Under the pieces are notes generated by a model. It ran no database searches. It was not told where the DNA came from and saw only the letters and a list, made by a program, of their open reading frames with translations. Source: Planomicrobium sp. CPCC 101079 (GTDB lineage Bacteria > Bacillota > Bacilli > Bacillales_A > Planococcaceae). Taken from it: DNA of 64,000 bases. Made by a program: the position numbers and the translations under genes. Below, in pieces: positions 1 to 9,187 of the stretch. The stretch is from NCBI RefSeq assembly GCF_007859275.1, contig NZ_VOHC01000033.1, positions 62,001-126,000 of the forward strand. The letters are read 5' to 3'. Each line of letters starts with the position of its first letter. Within the stretch, counting starts at the first letter, position 1.

Positions 1-50
1 AAATAAACCTAGTCAAAAACCTAGTCAACCTAGTCAAAAACCTCGTCACG
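1..50. repeat. CCTAGTCAA repeats at the left island end
   Basis: The motif CCTAGTCAA occurs three times in the first 36 bases, beside and partly within the 3' end of the first integrase gene. Almost the same block recurs at 50378-50430, just right of an ssrA-like attachment core. This suggests position 1 lies a little inside the left attachment site of the island, with the core itself outside the window. Such repeats next to an integrase are often arm-binding sites; that role is inferred. Confidence 0.6.
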
Positions 51-1217
51 TTTTGGACTATCCTCTAAATAATTTTCGAACTTTTCGATGGTTCCTGCCC
101 TCGCTTTTTCTGTTACATGAGTGTAGATATCCATCGTCGTTTTAACGTCTGTATGACCTAACCGTACTTGCACTTCTTTTAAGGTTGCTCCCGCTTCAAA
201 AAGCAGGGAACAGTGGGTATGGCGTAAGCCGTGAGTAGTAATCATTTTTAGATTGTATTTTTTAATCACATGCATGAGCCATTTTCGAGTTTTCGTCGGC
301 TGTAGAAAGTCGTTGAATTCATTGCTGAATGCAAGTTGTTTAGATTGCATTGTATTATAACCCAGACGAAGATAATCTTTCTTCTGTTGCTTTTTCCAGT
401 TTTTGAGAAGATCCATTGTTTTTTGATCCATCTTTATAGTACGAACAACTCCGGTCTTCGTTGGTTTTACATAGAGTTTGTTATCTTTTCCTCGCGAAAG
501 TGCCTTGTTGATACGAATCTCATTATTAACGAAATTTATATCCTTCCATGTAAGAGCCAAAGCTTCTCCTTTACGCATACCGGAAAAAGCGAGTAGACGG
601 AAAAGGGTATAAACCTTGAAGTAATCTTCTTTTTCAAAGCATGCAAGCAATTCAACGAGCTGTTCACGATCGTAAAAGTTTTCTGCTTCGTCCTCATCTA
701 TACTGACTTTCTGTAGCTTATTAGGGGCCTCTACTAATGAAAAAGGATTGACTTGAAGGTAACCGCGCTTAATTGCAAAGTCGAGTACTTTTGCAGCATA
801 CGCTTTTACCATTCGAAAACGTTGAAGCTTCTTAGCCCACTCATCAACGTGCTTTTGACAAACGGTAACATCGATTTTTTCAATCTTATATGCGCCCATA
901 GCTGGAAGAATATGATTATTGAAAATGCGAGTTGTTTTGACAAATGTACTTTCTTCCACTGTATTTTCATAGTGATTAACCCAGAGGTCATAAATATCTT
1001 GATATGTCTCCAACTGTTTTTTGCGGAACGTACCTTTACTGATTTCGACTTTTAATGCTGCTAAAGCATCCTTTGCCTCTTTTTTAGTTAGAAATCCTCT
1101 ACGCGTGGTACTTAGCTCTTTACCGGTTAACGAGTCAACACCAATATAAAGATGGAACATATACCGTGTTGCGTTGCTCTTGAGTTTATAGCTTTTAATT
1201 GTTGTTTGCTTACTCAT
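30..1217 (-). CDS. int: Tyrosine site-specific integrase (island integrase 1)
   Basis: This 395-residue protein is a phage/ICE-type tyrosine recombinase that would catalyse integration and excision at the nearby attachment site. An arm-binding N-terminal domain covers about residues 15-65, a SAM-like core-binding domain about 70-165, and the catalytic domain about 180-380. The catalytic set is visible: R215 (GMRKGE), H329 and R332 (HGLRH), H355 (LGH) and the nucleophile Y365 (YTHV). It is transcribed toward the left island end, the usual layout at attL. No excisionase lies next to it. It is clearly related to the second integrase at 1392-2549. A 138 bp scar of an almost identical 3' end survives at 50378-50515. 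Family assignment is firm; whether it is still active is unknown. Confidence 0.95.
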   Translation of the reverse strand: MSKQTTIKSYKLKSNATRYMFHLYIGVDSLTGKELSTTRRGFLTKKEAKDALAALKVEISKGTFRKKQLETYQDIYDLWVNHYENTVEESTFVKTTRIFNNHILPAMGAYKIEKIDVTVCQKHVDEWAKKLQRFRMVKAYAAKVLDFAIKRGYLQVNPFSLVEAPNKLQKVSIDEDEAENFYDREQLVELLACFEKEDYFKVYTLFRLLAFSGMRKGEALALTWKDINFVNNEIRINKALSRGKDNKLYVKPTKTGVVRTIKMDQKTMDLLKNWKKQQKKDYLRLGYNTMQSKQLAFSNEFNDFLQPTKTRKWLMHVIKKYNLKMITTHGLRHTHCSLLFEAGATLKEVQVRLGHTDVKTTMDIYTHVTEKARAGTIEKFENYLEDSPKRDEVFD

Positions 1218-1347
1218 TCTGTTCCTCCTGAATGCTTACGGAGATAAGATTGGGAGGTGTAGTTGATACACTACAGTTATATTTTACCTTTAATATGAAA
1301 ATCGAACAAACTAGATATGAATCAAAATTTTTTAAAGGAAAATGAAA

Positions 1348-1390
1348 AAAGAATCGCAAATTCGTCAACATTAACGATTTGCAATTCTTT
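1348..1390 (-). terminator. Hairpin terminator between the integrase genes
   Basis: AAAGAATCGCAAATTCGT pairs with ACGATTTGCAATTCTTT with one bulge. The hairpin sits just past the stop of the second integrase and is AT-rich on both sides, so it probably ends the excisionase-integrase transcript. Confidence 0.65.
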
Positions 1391-1391
1391 A

Positions 1392-2549
1392 CTATTCCTT
1401 TTTTAAAAAGTTCTCGAACTTTTTAATAGTTTCAATCTTACTCTTTTCGGATAAATGCGTATAAACATTAAGGGTAGTTTTTATGTCTTTGTGACCTAGA
1501 CGTACCTGTACTTCTTTTACTGTAGCCCCAGCTTCAAATAAAAGCGAGCAGTGAGTATGTCTTAATCCATGTGTATTTAAGTATCTTAAATTACTTCTTG
1601 CACATATTTTTTTCATCCATTTAAAAGTGTAAGAAGGCTGCATAAAAGTGTTCTTAAGATTGCTGAATAGAAGTTGTTTTTCAGAAGAAGTATCAAAACC
1701 GAATGTTTTATAGTCTTGGGATTGTACCATCTTCCATTCTCGTAAAATTTCTATTGTTTCCTCATCAATGCTAAGAGTTCTTCTTACACCATTTTTTACA
1801 TTTTTTATATAAAGCGAGTTATTCTCTCCTTGGCCAAGAGCTTTTGTAATCTTAATTTCATTATCAGTAAAATCAATATCACCCCAAGTAAGTGCAAAAG
1901 CTTCTCCTTTTCGCATACCTGTATAAACCAGCAATCGATAAAAAGTTTTGACTTTCATATTAGTTTCCATATCAAGTGCATTTAAAAAGATGGTAAGTTC
2001 TTCTTTAGAATAGAATTCTATGTTTTCCAAGTCTTCATTTGCATATCGATCTGTATTTTCAATTTTGCGAGGGACAGGCACATTACTAAACGGATTAGTT
2101 TTTAAGAAGTTATTAGTAACGGCAAAGTCTAAAACACTTGAAGCGTAATTTTTAATAGTTCTTGTATGTTTAACAATCGTCCATTCATTTATGACGGTTT
2201 TACATAAAGTAGGTGTAATTTTAGCAATTTTTGTATCTGCTAGTTTGGGCAGTATATGATTTTTGAATATAGATTCCGTTTTCTTTAATGTGCTATCTTC
2301 TATTCCATTTTTATAATCAACAAGCCACATTGTATAAACATCTTTAAAAGTGATAGGAGTTTGTTGAAAGTATTCACCTTCAGATGCTGCTAATTTTAGC
2401 CTCATTAAAGCTGTGTTTGCTTCTCCTTTTGTTTTAAAGTTGCGTCTCGTAGTACTAATTTCTTTTCCTGTAGTAGGGTTTTTTCCAAGATAAACTTTAA
2501 ACATATAATATTTTTTTCCGTTTTTAATATACTCAGTAATTTTGGTCAT
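1392..2549 (-). CDS. int: Tyrosine site-specific integrase (island integrase 2)
   Basis: A 385-residue tyrosine recombinase with the same domain order as integrase 1: AP2-like arm-binding domain, SAM-like domain and catalytic domain. The motifs GMRKGE, HGLRHTH, LGHKD and VYTHL supply the Arg-His-Arg-His-Tyr set. It follows an excisionase-like gene (2576-2794) in the same direction with a 26 bp gap, so the two form a recombination module. Two related but clearly diverged integrases side by side suggest that two integration events are stacked at one site. No attachment core is visible between them, so one module may be a relic. Activity cannot be judged from sequence. Confidence 0.93.
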   Translation of the reverse strand: MTKITEYIKNGKKYYMFKVYLGKNPTTGKEISTTRRNFKTKGEANTALMRLKLAASEGEYFQQTPITFKDVYTMWLVDYKNGIEDSTLKKTESIFKNHILPKLADTKIAKITPTLCKTVINEWTIVKHTRTIKNYASSVLDFAVTNNFLKTNPFSNVPVPRKIENTDRYANEDLENIEFYSKEELTIFLNALDMETNMKVKTFYRLLVYTGMRKGEAFALTWGDIDFTDNEIKITKALGQGENNSLYIKNVKNGVRRTLSIDEETIEILREWKMVQSQDYKTFGFDTSSEKQLLFSNLKNTFMQPSYTFKWMKKICARSNLRYLNTHGLRHTHCSLLFEAGATVKEVQVRLGHKDIKTTLNVYTHLSEKSKIETIKKFENFLKKE

Positions 2550-2575
2550 TTTAAACTCCTTATTTTAAATTTTAT

Positions 2576-2794
2576 TTAGTAACAATATTGATTAAGAAAG
2601 TTGTCAATTTCTTTTCTGGAGACTCTCTTTATTCTGCCGATTTCTACAATTTTTAAACCCATCAATTGAAATTTTATAAAGGTGTTATACGAAACCCCAA
2701 CATATTCTGCTCCTTCTTTTAAATTCATCCACTCCCTAGAATTCCTTTGCTCAACTTTATTTAAGATATCTATTGATTCCTGTTGAATTTTCAT
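2576..2794 (-). CDS. xis: Excisionase-like helix-turn-helix protein
   Basis: A 72-residue protein with a MerR/excisionase-type winged helix: LKEGAEYVGVSYNTFIKF (helix-turn-helix) then VVEIGRIKRVSRKEIDNFL-like wing residues at the C-terminus. Proteins of this size and fold (HTH_17/Xis families) bend DNA at attachment sites and steer the integrase to excision. Its position directly upstream of integrase 2 on the same strand fits. GGAGG lies just before the ATG. It could instead only regulate the module, but excisionase is the likelier role. Confidence 0.8.
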   Translation of the reverse strand: MKIQQESIDILNKVEQRNSREWMNLKEGAEYVGVSYNTFIKFQLMGLKIVEIGRIKRVSRKEIDNFLNQYCY

Positions 2795-3346
2795 TTTTTA
2801 TTTCCTCCGTCATAAATTAAATAGTCATACACAAAAAATCTAATTGCCTCAAAGCGTAATACATAATAAATCACAAATCTTAATATTTTAAGAGATAATT
2901 AAAAATTATCAAAGTATATAAATTAATTTATGTTTAAGGCATAAACTAAATGGCATGGATTGAATACAAGCTCTATAGTTTTTCTGTTATTTGATATAAA
3001 CTTTAACAATATACCAGCTGTTCTTATCCGTTTGAATACTTTTTTTAGTATCTTGAAATTAAATTTTTGAATATTAATTTTGTTAGTTAGATTAGAATTA
3101 CAATGTGATCAATTCCATTCGAGAAATTTTCTTTTGTCTATACCTATTAAAAACTGTTCGTAGAAGTGTTTATAAAATAAAGAACGTTCGTAAAGTGTTT
3201 TGGTACCTTTACAAACGCTTTTATAGTACCTATATTTATTGACCTTAAAGTTACCTTCTAGATTATTAAAGTATTAATATTAGGAATAAATAATATATTC
3301 AATAGATTTCTATCAAACGAGAAGAGAAGGCAGGTTATCAAGAATC
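2795..3346. other. AT-rich intergenic region
   Basis: I see no convincing gene in these 550 bases. Around 3157-3226 there are imperfect inverted copies of a GTTCGTAAAGTG-like word (for example ACGTTCGTAAAG and CTTTACAAACG). These resemble the tail of the repeat family found behind other cargo genes of the island. Confidence 0.4.
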
Positions 3347-3840
3347 ATGAAGATGATCAATCTAAACTTACAACATACAGAAATGGAAAAAGATACAGCA
3401 GAAAACATCTTAAATTGGAAATACGATTCCCCTTACGATTTTTATAATAACGAGTTAAACGAAGAAGAATTAGTTAAAATGCTGAATGGTTCTTACTTTG
3501 CCATTTATAACGATTTAAAAAAGTTAATTGGTTTTTTCAGTACGGGGATAGCGCTCAAGTTCTGACGGGCAAAAAGTGGGGAATGTATGAAGAAAACTTT
3601 ATCTATATGAGATTAAGAATGAACCCTTATTTAGTAGGTAGAGGGAGTGGGTATGAGTTCTGTTCATATATTCTCAAATATTTTGAAGAAAACCATCCGA
3701 AAAATCTAATTTGTTTAACTGTCGTGGAATTTGACAGTAGGGCAATCCATCTATATAAGAAACTAGAGTTTGTGCCAGCGAAGGAGTTTGGTACAGGTTT
3801 TGCAGATTTCACTATAATGGTGAAAAGGCCCGGCATGTAA
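3347..3840 (+). pseudogene. GNAT acetyltransferase, frameshifted
   Basis: Two consecutive open frames (3347-3565 and 3583-3840) together encode one GNAT-type N-acetyltransferase. The first gives the N-terminal part (EENILNWKYDSPYDFYN-like region). The second gives the acetyl-CoA binding part (NPYLVGRGSGYEF) and the C-terminal segment RAIHLYKKLEF. The frames differ by two bases, so a small indel near 3540-3560 breaks the gene. This acyltransferase type is common in Bacillales accessory regions and its substrate cannot be told. It is the first of several decayed cargo genes in this part of the island. Confidence 0.8.
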
Positions 3841-3926
3841 AAGAACACAGCCTATTACAAATAACTGCTCGGTTTGTAACACATTACTTATCAATATTTA
3901 TTCGAATACAAAGGAAAAAATGGATA

Positions 3927-4399
3927 ATGAATCTAGCTATTAAAAGAACCCAATAAACTGAAGCGGTACAATTATTAGAAATACAAAAGGAAGCTTTTTT
4001 AGAGGATTTGAAGTTATATGAAGATCATGAGACGAATCCCGTGAATGAACCATTTGAAAGCTTGTTGCAGAAAATCGAGATTTTCCTTCATTACACAATT
4101 TGGTTGGAAGATGAGATTATTGGCGGTGTGGATATCCGGAGTGTCTAGGAGAAAACATATACCGTCTAAATCGAATTTTCTTATCTAACAAGTATCAGAA
4201 CCAGGGGTTAGGGAGCAAAATCATGCAGCTGATCGAAAAGGAGTTTCCAGCAGCGGTCGAATGGAATTTGGATACCCCTCATTTAAACAATAGAAATCAC
4301 CATTTTTATGAGAAGCTGGGTTACCAAAAAGTTGGACAACTTCAAATTACTGAAAAGTTTTTTCTCTATGATTACGTGAAAAAGGTGGAGACTAAATAA
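3927..4399 (+). pseudogene. GNAT acetyltransferase, heavily decayed
   Basis: Starting at the ATG at 3927, this stretch still reads as a GNAT acetyltransferase when frames are switched. It contains an N-terminal helix (AVQLLEIQKEAFLEDLKLYEDH), the strand IIGGVDIR, the cofactor loop region NQGLGSKIM and the C-terminal NNRNHHFYEKLGYQKVG. In-frame stops follow the ninth codon and the VDIRSV segment, and at least one frameshift is needed. It is therefore dead. A terminator-bearing repeat copy begins 48 bases past its end. Confidence 0.75.
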
Positions 4400-4446
4400 A
4401 TTTAAAGGAATATTGAACCGAAATAGAACTACTCCAAAAACAGTAG

Positions 4447-4538
4447 GTTTACATATCAACGCTTATCGGAAGGGAGGAAGCTACCAGAGCTTTTTCCTTT
4501 TTTTTGTTTGGAAAAGCATTCTTTAACGAACGCTTTTA
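4447..4538 (+). repeat. Interspersed cargo-gene repeat, copy 1
   Basis: About 92 bases running from GTTTACATATC through CGGAAGGGAGGAAGCT, a small hairpin whose right arm is AGCTTTTTCCTTTTT, to CTTTAACGAACGCTTTT. The copy at 13908-13997 aligns along its whole length. Shorter or more diverged copies are at 6680, 12364, 41595 and 41809. The hairpin plus T-run looks like an intrinsic terminator, so each copy may end the gene before it. Confidence 0.6.
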
Positions 4539-4746
4539 TATTAATGAATATCCACTTGGAGAAACAAGTTAGGCTTACTGGAACAAGAGAGGACAACGAG
4601 CGAAGAAGTTGTATCAATTCAAGAGTTTATTTTAATCCTTCTGATGGGGTGTTTTAGTAATATCTGCCGGCAGCGATATGAAAGTAAAGGAAACTCGATA
4701 TAAAAACCATACAAAAGCAGGATTTCACTGATAAAAGTCAAAAAAA

Positions 4747-4785
4747 AAAACTGCCTTCTCACTTGAAGAGAGGGCAGTTTTTTTT
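4747..4785. terminator. Bidirectional intrinsic terminator
   Basis: CTGCCTTCTC and GAGAGGGCAG form a strong stem with an A-run on the left and a T-run on the right. It ends the DUF2512 gene read from the right, and could also stop transcription coming from the left. Confidence 0.8.
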
Positions 4786-4798
4786 GGAGTCTAGTCAC

Positions 4799-5242
4799 TT
4801 AATGATGAGTGTTGCCAGTTGCTGCACGGCCGTCTTTTTCGGGGAACACGTTTCTGTCCAAATATTTATGGAAGAACCATTCTCCTGCGCCGATTACAAC
4901 AGCGGAAATAAGAGAGGAGGCAATGATGTCCTCTGTGTTGGCGAACAACGCTTCACCCATCAACCAAATCACTAGGAACGAAAGGACGATATCGCCAATA
5001 GTGGCCATCGTATTTCTTTTCTTGTGGTCTGCTGTGTGCGTATTGCTTGTGCGGTCATGGGCATTACGGTCGCCGGTTTTTCTGAAGATCATTAGATCCC
5101 CTAATACATACGCGACTACAGTCAGCACAAGGCTAATCAATAGCGTGTCACTGAATTCCACGTCAAAGATTCCAGTTAAAATGATAGATAGTACAATTGC
5201 GATCATAATGAATTTCATTACAAGTGCTTTAACATGATTCAT
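4799..5242 (-). CDS. DUF2512 family membrane protein (YndM-like)
   Basis: A 147-residue integral membrane protein. Four hydrophobic segments are visible at about residues 8-26, 30-50, 80-100 and 106-124. A His/Asp/Asn-rich cytoplasmic-type loop (residues 55-78) and a charged C-terminal tail accompany them. Length and pattern match the DUF2512/YndM family of Bacillales, whose function is not established. AGGAGG lies just upstream of the ATG. The gene stands alone, with terminators or weakly coding DNA on both sides, and its base composition is richer in GC than the AT-rich repeats around it. Confidence 0.8.
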   Translation of the reverse strand: MNHVKALVMKFIMIAIVLSIILTGIFDVEFSDTLLISLVLTVVAYVLGDLMIFRKTGDRNAHDRTSNTHTADHKKRNTMATIGDIVLSFLVIWLMGEALFANTEDIIASSLISAVVIGAGEWFFHKYLDRNVFPEKDGRAATGNTHH

Positions 5243-5504
5243 CTTGTTTCCTCCTCTTTCATCTTGTTCTTGCTATAGGTAGATTACCCTTAAAAATTAT
5301 ATTTAATCATTTTGTATGATTATGAAGACATTCTTTGAGTTAAAAAAACGTGAAGTTCCGCACTTTCATCAGTAGCTAGCTTTTCTGTTTTAAAATTAAA
5401 GGAGAAAAAGTATAACTTTTTGAGTATTTTGATGGGGAAATAGGATTGGCTTTTGATAAAACGGGAATTTGCTAAGAAACGAAGAAAATGAAGGAAGGCT
5501 AATT

Positions 5505-5810
5505 ATGAACCCGACTATCAAAAACACCCAAGATAAGATCCTGCACATTATGGGCATTAGCGGATTGGACAATAGCTATAACGTACAAAAAACCATCATG
5601 GAGACCGGCCTTTATTCGGTATATCTCCTTTCCAAAAACAATCAGCCTCAGGCGCTGGACGAGGTGCTTTTGGTAGAACATCCCCCGGCCAAAGCACCTT
5701 CTGCCCAGTTTCTCACCTTACGAACAAGAAAGCCGCAGACAACCAGCGAATTGATGCATGAGATTGTCGAAGCTTTGGCTCTTTATTTCGGCCAAAAGGA
5801 TTTGCATTGA
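5505..5810 (+). CDS. Hypothetical protein, 101 residues
   Basis: I do not recognise this protein. The open frame extends upstream to 5469, but the ATG at 5505 is preceded by AAGGAAGG at good spacing and is the better start. The product begins MNPTIKNTQDKIL, is soluble with mixed composition, and ends in a helix (ELMHEIVEALALYFGQKD). It has no signal peptide or membrane segment. GC content is higher than in most neighbours, and codon use looks like normal coding DNA. It stands alone on the plus strand between minus-strand genes. A small regulatory or spore-related role would be a guess. Confidence 0.55.
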   Translation: MNPTIKNTQDKILHIMGISGLDNSYNVQKTIMETGLYSVYLLSKNNQPQALDEVLLVEHPPAKAPSAQFLTLRTRKPQTTSELMHEIVEALALYFGQKDLH

Positions 5811-5953
5811 AAAATTCATTCTATAAAAAAGTATTGCGGTTAGCCAAAGAGAGCCAGCCATCAAAAAATGACACCAATTAGGCGTCCTTTTTGTATGAGG
5901 TCCATCTCTACGCGACCTGTCGTAAAAAAACAAAGTTGCTTGTTTAAAGACAA

Positions 5954-6193
5954 TCAGTCCGTTTTGTTGGCGTGAATTTTTTGATAAAGAGCTTCAGCTG
6001 CTTGGTCGATCGACGTATAGTAGTCGACCTGCTGATTTCTACTGGAGGTCACCTCCAATATGTAGGTCTCTTTCAGGCACTTGACCGTAATCGTGTCCCC
6101 CAACTTATTCGTGAAGGAATGGCTCATGGAAGAGAAATTGAAGGTACACGAAAGCTGCAAGAGACTTTTGATTTGTTCCAACTTCATGACCAT
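5954..6193 (-). CDS. Small hypothetical protein A of a related pair
   Basis: A 79-residue protein without recognised domain. It starts MVMKLEQIKSLLQ and continues with two short strands (ITVKCLKETYILEVTS) and a C-terminal helix (IDQAAEALYQKIHA). The next gene upstream on the same strand (6304-6504) has the same pattern: MK, a hydrophobic helix IKxLL, strands and a C-terminal helix. The two look like diverged tandem paralogues. The true start may be the second Met, three codons in. No function is suggested by the sequence. Confidence 0.5.
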   Translation of the reverse strand: MVMKLEQIKSLLQLSCTFNFSSMSHSFTNKLGDTITVKCLKETYILEVTSSRNQQVDYYTSIDQAAEALYQKIHANKTD

Positions 6194-6303
6194 CGCGCTC
6201 TTTCTTTTTGTGACGTAGTGGTCTCAGCTTCACGTAATCCCAAGTCAGTTTATAGATTTTTACCCAATTTTCAGGAAATTAATCAAAAATAACTCCTGAA
6301 CAT

Positions 6304-6504
6304 TCAGGAGTTAATGAATAAATTATGGGAAGCAATAAACGCCACAATGTATTGGGCTGTCTCTTTAACCAAATCCGTTTGAATAACCTCTTGCGTCTGA
6401 GAATTGGTCAGTTCAAACGTCTGTATAGTGAAGACCTGATTAATTTTCGTCGTAGTGTATTCGCACATTGCGTTCAGCAACGCCTTGATGTGATCGATTT
6501 TCAT
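6304..6504 (-). CDS. Small hypothetical protein B of a related pair
   Basis: The frame opens at 6525, but AGAGGTG precedes the Met at 6504, giving a 66-residue product starting MKIDHIKALLNAM. It resembles the 79-residue protein encoded downstream at 5954-6193 in length, N-terminal helix and overall layout. Both are soluble and lack known motifs. A short inverted repeat (CTCCTGAA-CATTCAGGAG) at 6293-6311 overlaps its stop and could be a weak terminator. Function unknown. Confidence 0.5.
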   Translation of the reverse strand: MKIDHIKALLNAMCEYTTTKINQVFTIQTFELTNSQTQEVIQTDLVKETAQYIVAFIASHNLFINS

Positions 6505-6539
6505 ACGCACCTCTTGCCACGACATGGAAAGTGACTAAA

Positions 6540-7029
6540 AAAAGTTTGAAAGAGTCTAATTTTTTACGTGATGACTAGCCTAACAAGGTGGAAAGCCCTT
6601 CCTAACCATCCGACTTTTGATTTGGGTACTTTCAGTTTGTTATTCTGTAGGACTTTAAACCTTTTTTGAATAGATTTCAGTTTACATATCAGGATGTTGT
6701 TGGAAGGAAAGCTCTGCTTACAATTCCTCTAAAATATTGAAGAATCCATGACATTGCAATAGTGCGCTTGATTATAGAATGTTCATTCAATCTAAATCCT
6801 CTTCTTTTTAAAATAGGAAGAGATTCTTAAAGTATGAGAATTTCTAGTTTATCAAAAAATCGAAAGTGGCCTAAATACTCTGTACTGACAGTAGGATTGA
6901 AATTTGACAATGGTTATTTAAAGTTAATATAGAAAGGACTCTGACAAGCCAGTTTTATGCAAAAAATTTAATAAGCGTAGGTGGAAAATGTTGTTTAGAT
7001 ATAACCCCATTAAGTTCGAAATTAGATGT
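6540..7029. other. Intergenic region with one repeat relic
   Basis: No gene is visible. At 6680-6730 there is a partial copy of the island repeat: GTTTACATATC followed by GGAAGGAAAGCT. The rest is AT-rich and shows nothing I can name. Confidence 0.4.
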
Positions 7030-7266
7030 TTATAACGGAGGTTCAAAATGATTGTCAATCAACCAAGGATTTGTCAAATAATACTCTATATTTTCAGATA
7101 AATCCCTCGTTTTACTTTCTTGATCAAATCGAATGAAATCTCTATTCCATTTAAAATGTTCTTCTAGTATATATTGGGTGATTCGATTGTTTCTAAGCCA
7201 TCGCTTAGCAGTCATATTATCTTTTCTGCTTATTAAATATTCTTGAACGTCGTTAATAGTTTTCAT
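7030..7266 (-). CDS. Hypothetical protein, 78 residues
   Basis: A basic 78-residue protein beginning MKTINDVQEYLISRK. It is helix-rich, with several Trp and Arg residues (KRWLRNNRITQYILEEHFKWNRD), and ends in FEPPL. AAGGAAAA lies upstream of the start. No domain is recognised, and there is no membrane segment. It sits upstream of a run of minus-strand genes but is separated from the next one by about 170 bases, so co-transcription is uncertain. Confidence 0.5.
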   Translation of the reverse strand: MKTINDVQEYLISRKDNMTAKRWLRNNRITQYILEEHFKWNRDFIRFDQESKTRDLSENIEYYLTNPWLIDNHFEPPL

Positions 7267-7434
7267 AGCGTATAATTTTCCTTATAAAATTTATTAATTT
7301 GCTTCTATTGAAAAAGCGAATCTTTCTTATATCCAAAATAGAAATGAATAGATCAGTAGCGGTTAACAGAAATGATGAACTGTAGTGAATTAAATTGGTC
7401 TTGTTTAGTAGCTTTTACTATCTTTACTTAAACC

Positions 7435-7851
7435 TCACCAAAAGCATTTCAAGCTTTTCCTAGGAGTTAATTTGATTTTAAAATTCTTTGATAGTTCACA
7501 AACGGTATAAAAAACATCCAAGTTTTGTCGAGTCAGTTCTCTAATCCGCTTTTCATCGTAATGAATGTTCGTTTTCTCTTTATTTTTAAGATATCGTCTG
7601 CTGATAAATAAAGGCTTATTACGGCTATTGATCGTCCGACCTGTCGTTGTATTAAACGTGGACCATTGATAAACAGCCCCTTTTATGAAATCGCCTTCCC
7701 AAGAAAAAACTAAAACAATGTCGTATTTTTCGAATACATTTAAAGTTACTTCTCTTGAACTCAACATGAGTTCCAGTGTTCGTGCAACGAAGTTTTTCAA
7801 TTCCTTCATATGTCGAGTTTCTACTATTTCTTCTTTTTTTGCTAGAGCCAT
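7435..7851 (-). CDS. Hypothetical protein, paralogue of the 11351-11767 gene
   Basis: With the Met at 7851 (preceded by GGAGAG) the product has 138 residues. That is exactly the length of the protein encoded at 11351-11767 when its own ribosome site is used. The two share a clear core: NVFEKYDIVLVFSWEGDF here against NVLKRYDMVLICSWEGSY there. They also share a preceding helix with R/S-T-x-E-x-ML and a C-terminal VFYTVCEL / AFYHIRDL helix. They bracket the two c-di-GMP genes, which suggests duplication of one unit or a shared function. No known family is recognised. Both appear soluble. Confidence 0.6.
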   Translation of the reverse strand: MALAKKEEIVETRHMKELKNFVARTLELMLSSREVTLNVFEKYDIVLVFSWEGDFIKGAVYQWSTFNTTTGRTINSRNKPLFISRRYLKNKEKTNIHYDEKRIRELTRQNLDVFYTVCELSKNFKIKLTPRKSLKCFW

Positions 7852-8265
7852 GGGCTTTCTCTCCATTCAATAAGAAATGTAAGGAACAGGAAAGTACTTC
7901 TTTTCTAGAATAGTTACTTGCATCGTTATGACGAAAAGTAAGCTTTGCCTTTCTTCACAATCTTAAAAAATACCTATAATTTATAGAAAAGTACTACATT
8001 TAAAAAGTAACCTTTTAGCTTTATAAAAAATTATTTTCATGTATTAGTGCATGTGATTAAACGTTAGTTAAAAAATGGTATTCATGCAATTAGCCGATAG
8101 ATCTTGATTTTATTTTGTATTGATAATTTCAGTGCAACCGTTTATTGAATAAGGTAGAATAAAATTTTATGCTAGGTTTTCTTCGGGTATATGCAGTGTG
8201 CAAATATAGATAGCGAAGAAGCCGCCTGCTCTACATTTTTTATTTGTATAAACCCTTATTGGTAT

Positions 8266-9183
8266 TCAAACGATGACTACTTGGTTTTTGCCCTTAGCTT
8301 TTGCTGAATACAACGCCTTATCTACCCATTTAGCCATGGAATTAAGACGGGAGCCGTCATCGAAACTTTTGCCGCCTATTGATACGGTGACATCAATCGG
8401 CTGACCCTGTTCCAGAATTTTCAGATGCCGAATCTCCTGCCTCACCCTGTTAGCTATTAGTTCCAATTCTGCTTTATTAGTATTGGGCATAAGTATGGCA
8501 AACTCATCTCCGCCAATACGGGCTGCTGTATCAGAGGATCTTGAGACAGCCGCAATTTGAAGGGCCAGTTCTTTTAGCACCTGGTCACCTGCAAGGTGAC
8601 CATATGCATCATTAATTTCTTTGAAATTATCTGTATCGATGTATAACAAAGATAAGCACGTATTTCGTTTAAGAGCGAGATTCACTTCTTTTGTTAGTTG
8701 TTCTTCAAAATAGCGTCGATTGAATAGTGATGTCAAGGCGTCCTTTTCTGCATAGTCCTTAAGCTGAAGTTCCAAAAGCTTTTGTTTGGTAATATCTACG
8801 TGACGGATGACCACCCCTTCAATGAACTCATGATTTGTTTGAAGAGGGGTAGCCTGCATTAAAAACCACCTTTTTGTAGAGGGGGAATGGCATGGGTATT
8901 CAAAATTGAAACAGTCTGCATCACCTGCAAGGATTGCCTGCAATCCTTGATGAACGATAGGCTCTTTTTCGCACTGCTGAAGATAATCTGTACCGATTCC
9001 GCAACTGGATAATGCATTACCATTGCTTAATGCGAATCGGTTCCATTCTTCATTCACAAAACAAATAACTCCTGTTGTATCAATCAAACAGATCTGATCT
9101 TTTAAAGAGTTTAATATGGACTTGCTTGTTCCCGAATCAATTGACAGGAAAGTATCAACAGAAGCTTTCATTGCTATCATCAT
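8266..9183 (-). CDS. PAS-GGDEF diguanylate cyclase
   Basis: A 305-residue protein with an N-terminal PAS-like sensor (about residues 20-135, ending HVDITKQK) and a GGDEF domain (about 145-305). The active-site signature GGDEF is at 224-228. An inhibitory I-site R215-S-S-D218 lies five residues before it, so the enzyme should make cyclic di-GMP from two GTP and be product-inhibited. There are no membrane segments, so it is cytoplasmic. It starts four bases after the stop of the upstream PAS-GGDEF-EAL gene, so the two are co-transcribed: a cyclase paired with a phosphodiesterase. The PAS ligand is unknown. Confidence 0.9.
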   Translation of the reverse strand: MMIAMKASVDTFLSIDSGTSKSILNSLKDQICLIDTTGVICFVNEEWNRFALSNGNALSSCGIGTDYLQQCEKEPIVHQGLQAILAGDADCFNFEYPCHSPSTKRWFLMQATPLQTNHEFIEGVVIRHVDITKQKLLELQLKDYAEKDALTSLFNRRYFEEQLTKEVNLALKRNTCLSLLYIDTDNFKEINDAYGHLAGDQVLKELALQIAAVSRSSDTAARIGGDEFAILMPNTNKAELELIANRVRQEIRHLKILEQGQPIDVTVSIGGKSFDDGSRLNSMAKWVDKALYSAKAKGKNQVVIV

Positions 9184-9187
9184 CTTT